A stretch of 33,649 nt of DNA from positions 247,420 through 281,068 of the forward strand of contig JAQTYG010000001.1 in assembly GCA_028688375.1 (NCBI GenBank), written 5' to 3'. The notes under the pieces were generated by a model. The model saw only the letters and a program-made list of their open reading frames with translations. It had not been told where the DNA came from and did no database searches. The translations under genes and the position numbers were made by a program. Positions 15,532 to 22,978 of this stretch are shown piece after piece. Within the stretch, counting starts at the first letter, position 1, and the number at the start of each line of letters is the position of its first letter. This DNA is from Patescibacteria group bacterium. GTDB lineage: Bacteria; Patescibacteriota; Patescibacteriia; Magasanikbacterales; GWA2-37-8.

Positions 15532-15560
15532 AGTATACCACATTTGTATGAATTTGTCAA
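15532..15560 (-). promoter_or_regulatory. Sigma70 promoter abutting the TCAAG-flanked palindromic element
   Basis: TTGACA, 17 nt ending TGG, then TATACT on the minus strand. The first bases of its -35 box coincide with the TCAAG that flanks the inverted-repeat element at 15556-15666. Confidence 0.85.
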
Positions 15561-15666
15561 GCCCCTCACTCAGAGACCAAGTAAATCGGTATATTTATTG
15601 ACTAAAAAACAACTACTTAAAAATTGTTAAATTTTGTTTGATATGGTCTCTGAGTGAGGGGTCAAG
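15556..15666. repeat. Palindromic element, copy A, flanked by TCAAG
   Basis: Perfect 18-bp terminal inverted repeats cccctcactcagagacca (15562-15579) and complement (15644-15661) enclose 64 bp of AT-rich DNA. TCAAG is found directly outside both ends, like a 5-bp target duplication (a G separates it from the left arm). It sits between a minus-strand and a plus-strand promoter. Copy B is at 22834-22880. There is no transposase; it could be a MITE or a hairpin regulatory element. Confidence 0.75.
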
Positions 15667-15684
15667 GCCCCCACTTATTACCTC

Positions 15685-15713
15685 TTGACAAAACCCGAAA
15701 AATATGCTACCAT
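15685..15713 (+). promoter_or_regulatory. Sigma70 promoter for the 202-aa membrane protein gene
   Basis: TTGACA, 17 nt ending TGC, then TACCAT. An alternative -10 TATACT lies 5 nt further on but at a poor 22-nt spacing. RNA should start near 15720, giving a leader of about 120 nt. Confidence 0.7.
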
Positions 15714-15766
15714 ATACTGTTATTTTAGAACCTTAAAAAGGCAAAAAATTGAACTGTTTGTGGACC

Positions 15767-15820
15767 CCGCCAAATCTGGCGGTGCCATTGACAACTCAAA
15801 CACAGGGTAAAGAAAACCCT
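15767..15820 (+). promoter_or_regulatory. Two leader hairpins before the 202-aa gene
   Basis: CCGCC-aaatct-GGCGG (15767-15782) and AGGGT-aaagaaa-ACCCT (15804-15820). The second ends 22 nt before the ATG and precedes the GAAAGGCAGG ribosome site. Confidence 0.6.
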
Positions 15821-15842
15821 ACAAAAGAAAGGCAGGCCAATC

Positions 15843-16451
15843 ATGGCGAGCACGAAACCGAAGAACATGGGCGAGGCCATCGACAACTACGGCGTGAACA
15901 CTTTCGGCAAGGCGAGCAAGATCGTGGATCACGGGGTGGAGATGGTCGGAAAGGCGGTCACCCGCGACGAGAAGCGGACGGCAGCCGACCTCCAGGTCCT
16001 CCAGGACGAGGTCACGCGGTTGCGCGAGCGCGAGCGCGAGCGCCGGGAAGCGCGCCGGGAAGAGGAAGAGGCGCGGCTCGCCAACCTGGAGGAGGAAAAC
16101 CTCCGGTACCGCCAGGCCGAGGCCAACCGGCAGAGCCGTCGCATGGTGTTCTGGATGGTGGTCGTGGGGATCGTCGTGGTGGCGCTCATCGTCGCCGTGA
16201 TCTACCTCATTGCTATCTCGCCGGCACCCGCGACCAACCCGGTCGCCCCGACGTCGGTCTCGTCGCCCCTGCCCCCCGCCGCTCAGAACGTGGACGCCTA
16301 CGGCTTCCCGTTCAACCCGGCCAGGACGGCTGACTGCATCCCGCTGGTGGGCTACCCGCCCGTGGCCGCCGGCCTCGCCTGCTGCAACCGCATCCCCGAT
16401 CCCGGCGAGGCCAACGCCTGCCGAGCCAAGGTGGGTGCGCTCGCCCGGTAG
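15843..16451 (+). CDS. Single-pass membrane protein with coiled coil and outer Cys module (202 aa)
   Basis: There is no signal peptide. Residues about 45-100 are highly charged and helical (RLRERERERREARREEEEAR), consistent with a cytoplasmic coiled coil. One transmembrane helix follows (VFWMVVVGIVVVALIVAVIY, about 104-124). The outer part is a Pro/Ala/Ser linker and then ADCIPLVGYPPVAAGLACCN...NACRAK, a short four-Cys module. The same DC-x-PL...CCN...C pattern ends the FHA protein encoded at 20454-22628. The function is unknown; it looks like an envelope linker. It is the only rightward gene in the high-GC island, with strongly GC-ended codons. Its terminator is shared with the convergent lipoprotein gene. 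Confidence 0.85.
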   Translation: MASTKPKNMGEAIDNYGVNTFGKASKIVDHGVEMVGKAVTRDEKRTAADLQVLQDEVTRLRERERERREARREEEEARLANLEEENLRYRQAEANRQSRRMVFWMVVVGIVVVALIVAVIYLIAISPAPATNPVAPTSVSSPLPPAAQNVDAYGFPFNPARTADCIPLVGYPPVAAGLACCNRIPDPGEANACRAKVGALAR

Positions 16452-16536
16452 CTCCTTCCGCTCATTCTTACCTTGGGGGAGACTTCTCCCCCACTACTCA
16501 AAATATTTTTCTCCGAAGAATGTTTTGAGGAGTAAC

Positions 16537-16569
16537 AAAAAACCCATCGAGATAATCGGTGGGTTTTTT
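16537..16569. terminator. Bidirectional intrinsic terminator
   Basis: aaaaaacccatcga pairs with tcggtgggtttttt around a gata-type loop, with A and T runs on either side. It serves the 202-aa gene and the convergent 620-aa lipoprotein gene. Confidence 0.9.
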
Positions 16570-16675
16570 GTTTTTATTTAAAATCGTTTTGAAATCAAAA
16601 ACCATTTTAAAATGAACCGGCCGCATGCAAAGATATGCACGCGGCCGTAGAAAGGAACATTAGAACAGGTAGGAA

Positions 16676-18538
16676 CTACTTCACCCGGAGGAAGAACGCT
16701 TCGCCGATGCAAGTCGGCTTGGGCGTACCTTCCGGGTCCGCGGTCAGACAGCACTCCGGCAAAGGTTCGAAAACCTTGCAGGAGTAACCGGTCTTAGACC
16801 ACGAACCACAGTGGGGTGTTTCGCTGTCGAAGGAGAACGTCCACGGATTCGGCGACCAGTACTCGCAGTCATTGGCCGGATCGGTGTCGCTATCGAGCGG
16901 ATAGAGATGGCAGGTGCCGGGAACGTCAGGCTTGCCCGACGAGTCGGTATCGACGTCGTCGTCGGGGTCATGATCCCAGCACGGCCGGCGCTGGCCCACG
17001 CCCACGGCCGGCGGAACGAAGCAGGTGCGGGTGTTGACTCCGCAGACTTCCCCGGCGGGACAGTCCTCTCCGTTCTCGCACTCGGCGCACTTGGTCACGA
17101 TGACGTGGTTGAACGTTTCGAACGTGAGGCAGAACGGCCTCTCGTCCGGGCAGTTGTTGTCCGAGGAGCATTCGGGCGCGGTCGACGTTTCGGTATCACT
17201 ACCAGTGTCGGTCGCGGAGCCGGTGCCCGTGTCGGAGCTGCTGCCGGTGTCCGTATCGCCATCGCTGTCGCTGTCCGAATCGCTGTCGGAGTCGGAGTCC
17301 GAATCGGAATCGCTGTCCGCGTCGCTATCGGCGTCGGAGTCGCTGTCGGCATCCGTGTCCGTGCCCGTGTCCGAGCCGGTATCGCTACCGGTGTCGGTCG
17401 CGGTGCTCGTGTCGGAGCTCGTATCCGAATTCGTATCCGTGCTCGCATCCGGCGCAGCGTCGGGGCTGGCATCGGGCGCGGCATCCGGGCCGGCGTCCAT
17501 GCCGGTATCCGAACCCGTGTCCGTGTCTGTGCCTGCGTCCGAACCCGTATCCGAATCGCTGTCGGAATCGGCATCGCTGTCGCTATCCGCGTCGGAGTCG
17601 GTGTCGGCATCCGTGTCGGCGTCGGAATCGCTGTCCGAGTCGCCGTCCGTGTCACCGTCGGTATCGCCGTCGGTGCCGGAGTTGGAATCCGTGCCAGTGT
17701 CGGTCACGGTTCCGGTGTCGGTGCTCGTGCTGGCGTCGGGCGAAGCGTCGGGGCTCGCATCCGGACCGGCGTCCATGCCGGTATCCGAACCCGTGTCCGT
17801 GTCGCTGTCCGAATCGGAATCGGTGTCGGCATCGCTGTCGCTATCCGAACCCGTGTCCGTGCTCGTCTCCGAGCCGGTGTCCGTGTTCGTGTCGCTATCG
17901 CTATCCGAGTCGGAATCGCCATCGGCGTCGCCATCGGTGTCACCGTCGGTGTCGCCATCAGAGTCACCATCCGTATCGCCGTCCGTGTCCGAGTCGCTGT
18001 CCGAATCGCTGTCGGCATCGCTATCGGAGCTGGTGGTGGTGTCGGACGAGGTGTCCGTGCTGGCGTCGGGGGCGGCATCGGGCGCGGCGTCGGGGCTGGC
18101 ATCGGGTCCGCTATCGGGACCGGCATCGTTGGCGTCCGGGCCGGCGTCGGACACAACATCTGTGTCGCCGTCGGTGTCCGAGTCGCTGTCCGTGTCCGTA
18201 TCCGTATCGGTGTCCGTGTCAGTGTCCGTATCCGTGTCTGAATCGCTGTCCGTGTCGCCATCCGTGCTCGTCTCCGAGCCGGTGTCCGTGTCGGCGGTGT
18301 CGGTCGCGGTATCGCTACCGGTATCCGTATCGCCGTCGCTGTCGCTGTCCGAGCTCGTCTCCGTGTCCGTGCCGGTGTTGCTGTCGCTGTCCGTGTCGCT
18401 GCCGTCGTCGGTCGCCGAGGTGTCGGTGTCGCCACCGTCACCCTGGTAGACCGCCATGCCGTTACCCAGATTGCCCAGGCAAGCGGCGTTGCAAACGACG
18501 AACATTACGACGACCACGATCTTCATTGAACGTGTCAT
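16676..18538 (-). CDS. Asp-repeat lipoprotein with eight-cysteine domain (620 aa)
   Basis: The lipoprotein signal is [20 protein letters not shown], with the Cys at 20, followed by [16 protein letters not shown]. This resembles the post-lipobox segment of the giant lipoprotein (GNG-x-A-x-Y-x-GG) and suggests paralogy. Residues about 35-445 are Asp-Ser/Thr/Gly tracts broken by DAGPDA(A/S)PDAS spacers. The C-terminal 170 residues hold two Cys motifs ([30 protein letters not shown]) and then the eight-cysteine domain (519-615: CWDHDPDD...GTCHL...CEYWSP...PHC...PECCL...TCIGEAF). This arrangement repeats the end of the giant lipoprotein. A surface stalk with a Cys-rich head is likely; the partner is unknown. 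AAGGAG lies 7 nt before the ATG. Codons are GC-ended. Confidence 0.9.
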   Translation of the reverse strand: MTRSMKIVVVVMFVVCNAACLGNLGNGMAVYQGDGGDTDTSATDDGSDTDSDSNTGTDTETSSDSDSDGDTDTGSDTATDTADTDTGSETSTDGDTDSDSDTDTDTDTDTDTDTDTDSDSDTDGDTDVVSDAGPDANDAGPDSGPDASPDAAPDAAPDASTDTSSDTTTSSDSDADSDSDSDSDTDGDTDGDSDGDTDGDTDGDADGDSDSDSDSDTNTDTGSETSTDTGSDSDSDADTDSDSDSDTDTGSDTGMDAGPDASPDASPDASTSTDTGTVTDTGTDSNSGTDGDTDGDTDGDSDSDSDADTDADTDSDADSDSDADSDSDSDTGSDAGTDTDTGSDTGMDAGPDAAPDASPDAAPDASTDTNSDTSSDTSTATDTGSDTGSDTGTDTDADSDSDADSDADSDSDSDSDSDSDSDSDSDGDTDTGSSSDTGTGSATDTGSDTETSTAPECSSDNNCPDERPFCLTFETFNHVIVTKCAECENGEDCPAGEVCGVNTRTCFVPPAVGVGQRRPCWDHDPDDDVDTDSSGKPDVPGTCHLYPLDSDTDPANDCEYWSPNPWTFSFDSETPHCGSWSKTGYSCKVFEPLPECCLTADPEGTPKPTCIGEAFFLRVK

Positions 18539-18560
18539 CTCTCTCTCCTTTTTTGAAACC

Positions 18561-18573
18561 CGCGCCTCGCGCG
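18561..18573 (-). promoter_or_regulatory. Leader hairpin before the 620-aa lipoprotein gene
   Basis: CGCGC-gag-GCGCG in the RNA sense, ending 22 nt before the ATG and followed by the AAAAAAGGAG ribosome site. No convincing promoter was found between here and the upstream gene; a lone TTGACA near 18598 has no -10. Confidence 0.6.
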
Positions 18574-18675
18574 AGTGTGTTCACTAACCTGTTCAATTGT
18601 CAAAATGCTATCGTTACCAATCCGATTTTCTCACGGCTACTGCCATGAAAGGGCCGGATATTTTCCCTTCTCTCT

Positions 18676-18775
18676 GCTAACGAATTTCTCTCTCGTTAAC
18701 AAGGAATAGGGGGGCGAAGAGAGGAACTCTCCTCGCCCCAAGATCACCGCGTGCCCGGTGGCGCTAAGCGCCACC
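18676..18775. repeat. Three hairpins in the spacer between two leftward high-GC genes
   Basis: 18676-18700, gctaacga / tcgttaac-type arms; 18711-18739, ggggcgaagagag with one mismatch to its partner and a 3-nt loop; 18757-18775, ggtggcgc-taa-gcgccacc, perfect. No T-run follows, so they are more likely RNA-stability or processing elements than terminators. Confidence 0.55.
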
Positions 18776-18797
18776 GAGGCAACGGTTATGGTAGGAA

Positions 18798-20195
18798 TCA
18801 CCAGTGAGCGGAAACGTTGAAGCCGAGCTGACCGTTCAAGTACTGTTGATACTCGTCGGTCTGGTAGACCTCACCGGTCTGGATGCCGGCGGGCGGGGCA
18901 AGCTTGCGCTTGTCCCACTCGCACTCCGGTCCGCCCCAGAGCTCAAGGCCGAGCGCGACATTGTCGCTGACCGGGATATTGAACTGGAGGGAAACGGCGC
19001 CGCCCAAACCGAACGTGTCGGAATAGGGCATGCCCGCGGAGAACGAGTTGAAGAACACTCCCAGCCAGACCAGGTCCTCGTTCAGGGAATAGGCCAGGCG
19101 TAGCCGGTTGTTGAAGAAGAACTTGCTGTCCCCCTCCAACGTGACTCCGGCGCTTCCGCCGATACCGACTCGGAACGCGTCCTTGCGGATCACGTACGAG
19201 CCCATGGCGGAGAGCGTCTTGAGACTGCCGGAGGTGGTGAAGAAGCTCTCCAACCCGACTTCCAGCAGACCGGGATCGGCCTTGCCCTTCGCGACGCGGA
19301 GAGCCTCTTCGGCCTTCTTCTCGGCGCGCTCGGCCTTGGCCTGAGCGATCTCTGTCTCGGCCTGGACGCTGTTGACGACATCGTCCTGCCTCCGCGAGCG
19401 TAGGTCTTGATTCCGCTCAATGGCATCGACCCTGTCGCTGGTGTTCTTCTGGTCCAGATCTATGTCCAGGATGTCGCCCTGCTGTGCCATCTGCTGGCTC
19501 TTGAGGCGCTCCAACTCCGCGTCCTGGCGCTTCTGGTCGTCCTTGAGGCGCGCGATCTCGTCGTCCTGCGCCTTTTGTTCGGCGACGAAGTCGTCTTCTA
19601 GGTCGCGGATGTCCTGGCTGATGCCGACGAAGATCTTCGCGCTGTCCGCTTCCGCGGCCTTCATCTTCGTCTGGTCAGGCGCGGGCGCCTCTTTCTTCAC
19701 CCTGTCGGGGGCCTCCTTCTTGGCTGCGGCCGCGACGTGCTTGGTGATCACCTTCTTCAGCTTCTTCTTGATCTTGGCGACCTTGGGCTGGTCCGACGGC
19801 AGCTTCTCGACCTGCCCCAACCTGCTGAAGAGGTCGACCACGGCGCTGTTGACTTCCTGCTCTGACGCGCCGCCGTAGCAGCACTGAGCGAGGTTGCGCG
19901 CCATTTCACTGACGCCGTCCACGATCGCCTTCACGTCCTTGACGATGCCCTCGTGCTGGGCCTTGTTCTGCTTGGCCGCCTCGACCAGCACCTTGACGGT
20001 CTTGTCGAGCTGGGCGGGGGTGAGCGGAGCCGAGGGCGACTTGGTCGCGGGGACCAAGGTCTGGTGGTTGACGACCGGATCCGCGCCGACGAAATACTCG
20101 GGCTGGCTCACGTTCGGGATCGGGTCATTGGCCATGGCGTTGCCGGTGAGGCAAACGAACATGACGGCGACGGTTGCAACGAGAATGGTCTTCAT
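18798..20195 (-). CDS. Secreted coiled-coil protein with probable C-terminal beta-barrel (465 aa)
   Basis: The start chosen is MKTILVATVAVMFVCLTGNAMA, a clean Sec signal peptide with AMA-ND cleavage. An ATG four codons upstream is in frame, but its extra GGAG serves better as the ribosome site for the ATG at 20195. The mature protein has a Pro-rich start, a Cys-Cys pair (AQCCYGG, about residue 107), a Lys/Ala-rich helix, and a long charged coiled coil (about 195-310). The last 155 residues have alternating strand character (ESFFTTSGSLKTLSAMGSYV, FFFNNRLRLAYSLNEDLVWLG) and end NVSAHW, with the terminal aromatic residue usual in outer-membrane barrels. It has the same layout as the 347-aa protein, so the two may form a pair that spans envelope layers. 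Codons are strongly GC-ended. Confidence 0.85.
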   Translation of the reverse strand: MKTILVATVAVMFVCLTGNAMANDPIPNVSQPEYFVGADPVVNHQTLVPATKSPSAPLTPAQLDKTVKVLVEAAKQNKAQHEGIVKDVKAIVDGVSEMARNLAQCCYGGASEQEVNSAVVDLFSRLGQVEKLPSDQPKVAKIKKKLKKVITKHVAAAAKKEAPDRVKKEAPAPDQTKMKAAEADSAKIFVGISQDIRDLEDDFVAEQKAQDDEIARLKDDQKRQDAELERLKSQQMAQQGDILDIDLDQKNTSDRVDAIERNQDLRSRRQDDVVNSVQAETEIAQAKAERAEKKAEEALRVAKGKADPGLLEVGLESFFTTSGSLKTLSAMGSYVIRKDAFRVGIGGSAGVTLEGDSKFFFNNRLRLAYSLNEDLVWLGVFFNSFSAGMPYSDTFGLGGAVSLQFNIPVSDNVALGLELWGGPECEWDKRKLAPPAGIQTGEVYQTDEYQQYLNGQLGFNVSAHW

Positions 20196-20214
20196 TTTGT
20201 GCTCCATTTTTTCT

Positions 20215-20229
20215 CCGAGCCATGCTCGG
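20215..20229 (-). promoter_or_regulatory. Leader hairpin before the 465-aa barrel gene
   Basis: CCGAGC-atg-GCTCGG in the RNA sense, ending 19 nt before the chosen ATG at 20195. Its loop contains an ATG that could act as a decoy start. Confidence 0.6.
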
Positions 20230-20337
20230 TTTTTTCACTGGTGAAATTTTCAAGGTTCAGATCTCTTTATATCTTTTCAACACCTCGGACCGAGTCCGGG
20301 TGGTAGTCAAAGATACAAATTTTTTATGAGCGACCCT

Positions 20338-20402
20338 CAGAAGATTCTTTAGAAAAAAATCTTCAGTTGGGTGGAGGAACAGCGCGTAAAGCGTGTTCCT
20401 CC
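20338..20402 (-). terminator. Probable terminator after the FHA gene
   Basis: In the minus-strand RNA sense, GGAGGAACA...TGTTCCTCC (20402-20373) forms a 9-bp stem. A second hairpin GAAGATT...AATCTTC (20362-20338) follows, with seven T inside it. The first stem buries both a Shine-Dalgarno-like and an anti-Shine-Dalgarno sequence. Confidence 0.5.
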
Positions 20403-20453
20403 GATTAGGTAGGTTCAACCCCATGAGGGGTGAAAGAGCGGTGGGGGTGTGGT

Positions 20454-22628
20454 TCACTTGGTCAACCGAGTGATCACGACCACGGGGGGTAGGGCGCGCT
20501 CGTCACAGCAGTTCTTCTGCCGGATCAGCCGCGGCACACCACCGAGAAGATTGCAGCACTTCCCGACGCTGGCGCCCGACAGATAGTACGTCTCGTCGAG
20601 CTTCGCCGGCAGGGGGAAGCAGTCGTCCGCCTTCTTCGGGACGGCCTGGCCGGTGAGGAAGGCCGAGAGCGGTGAATCGTCCACCAGCCGAAGCAGGTTG
20701 GCGATGTCCTCGATCTCGGGATCCATGCCCGACGGCACGACTGCGGGCGGCGCGACGGTCTCCTTAATGTGCGCGACGCGGGCCACGGTGTTGTCTGGCG
20801 TCGCTTTGACCGTCTGCTTAAACACGGAGAAAGAGGTGATCACCATGACCCCGACGAACACGAACGCTGCGGCGAGGACGATACCGAGCTTAACAGCGAG
20901 CCACCGTTCCGATGGCCACCGAGGCAGTGGTGGCACTCCGATGGGCGGAGTGAAGCCGGTCTGCATCTTGGTGTCGCCCTTGCCGATGTCGTCGTCCGGC
21001 GTGACGGCCGGTCGCGAGGTGTCCGACGCCAGCTTCTTGGCCTCTTCCGGCGAGATGTTGACGGTCTCACCGGACGGCTGAACCGTCTGCTTGTCGGCCG
21101 GCTTCTTGTCCTCGGGCTCGGCCTTCTTGTCCTCCTGGCCGTCCGGCGCCGGCGCATCGAGCGGCGGCGTGGTGGGCGGTTCGGCGGTGATGGGCTCGGG
21201 CTTGTCCTCGGGCTGGGCGCCCTCGGGCTCCGGCTCGTCGAGGAAATCGGCGTGGTCGGGATCGGCCCGCAGGGACGGCAGTTCCGTCCAGTCGCCGAAG
21301 TACTCCTCCAGCCCCACGGCGATGATCGTGTCCCCGACCTTGATCCGGTTGCCGGGCCGAACCTCGACCGGCTCCTTGACCAACACGCCGTTGAGGAACG
21401 TGCCGTTGGTGCTGTTCATGTCGCGGAGGAAGGCGTGGCCATCGGGCCGCAGTTCCAACTCCGCCTGCATGCTGGACACCCTCGGGTCCCAGTCGCAGGA
21501 GACGACCTTGAGGGGCTTGGTCAGCGCGTTCCGCCCGATGGTCACGACCGTCGGGTGAGGCAGACGCAGGGTGGTCTTCAGGTTGTCCTTGCCGATGCGC
21601 TCGTAGTAGATGAAGAGCGACATCAGCACCTGCTTGAGGGGCGTGATGTCCACGGCCCCCATGTCGAGCGAGGTGGTCTTGGACGGGCGTGCCGGTTCCG
21701 GCTCAGCTGCCGGAGGCAGGGAGGCGGAACCGACGATGTCCTCGTCGGCGACCGGCGGCGCGAGTGACGGGGTGGCGATGGCCGGCTCGACGTTCGTCGT
21801 GTCCGGCGCGGGCGCCTCCTCGATCTTGCTCGTGTCGCTGACCGGGGCCTCGGCGCTGACGGCCTCGTTGGCCGGCAGTACCAGGTCTTCGGTCTCGTCG
21901 AGCGACTTCTTGTCGCCCAGGTTCAGCAACCTGCACCTGGCGCAGTCTTCCGTGTTCATCACGTTCGGCTCGCCGCAGGTCTTGCAGAACTTTACCAGCT
22001 TCCGCTGTGCCGAGGTTTCGTCCTCACGGCCCACCGGTGCCTCGCTCGCGATCACGAGTCCGGGCAAATCCGTCGGCGCGGGCGGGAGGCCCGGCATGGG
22101 CTCCGCCTTGTCGGGGACGTACGGCGCGGGGGTGATGGCCGAGCGCGGCGCCGCAGTCGGCGCTGCCGGCGGGTACGTGTCCACCGCGTCTGGCGACACG
22201 GCGGAGGCGTTGGCCTCGCCGGCGCCCGGCGGGCTGTTCCAGCTCTCGTCGGCTGCCGCCGGGATGCCCGTCTGAATCGGTATGGTCATCCGTCGGATCT
22301 TCAAGGCCGCCAGGGCGAGCTTGACCAACTCCTTTCGTTCTTTCGCCGTGAGGTCGAAGACGACCTCGATCAGCGCCGCCGCTTCCTCTTCGTTGTCGAC
22401 GAGGGTGGCGGCATCGCCCCAGTACTCCAGCAACACGAACATGTCGTCGCTCTTCGCGAGCTTGCCGATCGAGTGCAGGTGGTCCCTCAGCCTGGTCCTC
22501 TCTTCCGGCATCAGCCGGGTGAAGAGGTGGCCTCGGGCGCTGAGAGACATCTTCTCGGGGATGCCGAGCAGAATCTGCCAGAACAACCCCAGAAGCGCGA
22601 CCAACCTATCCCATCTTGTCTTTTCCAT
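20454..22628 (-). CDS. Membrane protein with zinc ribbon, FHA domain and outer Cys module (724 aa)
   Basis: The ATG at 22628 (MEKTRWDR) is preceded by GAGGAGG, so it is preferred over the longer open frame to 22739. Residues 1-120 are helical. A zinc ribbon FCKTCGEPN...CARC lies at about 213-232. An FHA domain is at about 360-445: VTIGRNALTKPLKV, SSMQAELEL and NSTNGTFLNGV. FHA domains bind phosphothreonine peptides; here the GR arginine, first Ser and NG are kept, but the usual S-R-x-H is S-S-M-Q. A Pro/Glu linker (about 445-560) and one transmembrane helix (LAVKLGIVLAAAFVFVGVMV, about 571-592) follow. The outer tail ends in DDCFPL...GKCCNLLGG...KNCCDERA, the module shared with the 202-aa protein. 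It probably carries a cytoplasmic phospho-signal to the envelope. No kinase is in the window. Confidence 0.85.
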   Translation of the reverse strand: MEKTRWDRLVALLGLFWQILLGIPEKMSLSARGHLFTRLMPEERTRLRDHLHSIGKLAKSDDMFVLLEYWGDAATLVDNEEEAAALIEVVFDLTAKERKELVKLALAALKIRRMTIPIQTGIPAAADESWNSPPGAGEANASAVSPDAVDTYPPAAPTAAPRSAITPAPYVPDKAEPMPGLPPAPTDLPGLVIASEAPVGREDETSAQRKLVKFCKTCGEPNVMNTEDCARCRLLNLGDKKSLDETEDLVLPANEAVSAEAPVSDTSKIEEAPAPDTTNVEPAIATPSLAPPVADEDIVGSASLPPAAEPEPARPSKTTSLDMGAVDITPLKQVLMSLFIYYERIGKDNLKTTLRLPHPTVVTIGRNALTKPLKVVSCDWDPRVSSMQAELELRPDGHAFLRDMNSTNGTFLNGVLVKEPVEVRPGNRIKVGDTIIAVGLEEYFGDWTELPSLRADPDHADFLDEPEPEGAQPEDKPEPITAEPPTTPPLDAPAPDGQEDKKAEPEDKKPADKQTVQPSGETVNISPEEAKKLASDTSRPAVTPDDDIGKGDTKMQTGFTPPIGVPPLPRWPSERWLAVKLGIVLAAAFVFVGVMVITSFSVFKQTVKATPDNTVARVAHIKETVAPPAVVPSGMDPEIEDIANLLRLVDDSPLSAFLTGQAVPKKADDCFPLPAKLDETYYLSGASVGKCCNLLGGVPRLIRQKNCCDERALPPVVVITRLTK

Positions 22629-22650
22629 TTTTTCCTCCTCTTTGTTGTTG

Positions 22651-22669
22651 CGCCGAATCAAATCCGGCG
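22651..22669 (-). promoter_or_regulatory. Leader hairpin before the FHA gene
   Basis: CGCCG...CGGCG in the RNA sense around a 9-nt loop, ending 22 nt before the ATG and followed by CAACAACAAAGAGGAGG. Confidence 0.5.
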
Positions 22670-22809
22670 ATGTTTGCATGATTGTCCGACTAAAATCGCC
22701 TTGTTTTTTACCGCAAGACGCGCTTGGTCGGACAATCAAAAAAAGCAGGAGAAATCCTACCTAATTATTTGTAAAGAACCGCTATACTCCATTAAAAGTA
22801 TAACGGGAT

Positions 22810-22838
22810 AATATAGCACATTTTTGCCTTTTTGTCAA
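22810..22838 (-). promoter_or_regulatory. Sigma70 promoter with extended -10 for the FHA gene
   Basis: TTGACA, 17 nt ending TGC, then TATATT on the minus strand. RNA should start near 22803, giving a leader of about 175 nt. Its -35 box overlaps the TCAAG border of palindromic element copy B. Confidence 0.85.
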
Positions 22839-22880
22839 GCCCCTCACTCAGAAACCGCGATTTCTGAGTGAGGGGTCAAG
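22834..22880. repeat. Palindromic element, copy B, flanked by TCAAG
   Basis: Perfect 15-bp arms cccctcactcagaaa (22840-22854) and complement (22861-22875) around ccgcga, with TCAAG on both outer sides (one base from the left arm). The outer 12 bp of each arm match copy A (15556-15666); the core is reduced to 6 nt. Both copies lie directly upstream of a -35 box. Confidence 0.75.
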
Positions 22881-22897
22881 ACCCCCTGTTTCCATAA

Positions 22898-22931
22898 CAA
22901 AAAATCATCCGCCCCAGGCGAATGATTTTTT
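22898..22931. terminator. Bidirectional intrinsic terminator
   Basis: aaaaaatcat-c-cgcc / ggcg-a-atgatttttt with a short loop, A/T-run on each side. It marks the border between the high-GC island and the backbone genes to its right, ending the 1543-aa gene's transcript. Confidence 0.85.
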
Positions 22932-22978
22932 AGCTAATTTAAGCCAAATTTTATTGCCTTATTTTAGCCAAATTACGG

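Noticed and set aside
16811..18449. Plus-strand frames of about 475 codons across the 620-aa lipoprotein gene
   Set aside because: Same repeat side effect; low-complexity products with no start signals.
20653..22275. Plus-strand frames opposite the FHA gene (for example 221 and 332 codons)
   Set aside because: They are antisense to clear zinc-ribbon and FHA motifs and lack start signals.
7127..22628. Simple chimeric assembly as the cause of the composition change
   Set aside because: Composition changes at each gene border many times, and the spacers carry one consistent promoter type. It is not excluded without reads, so it remains as a test in the findings.
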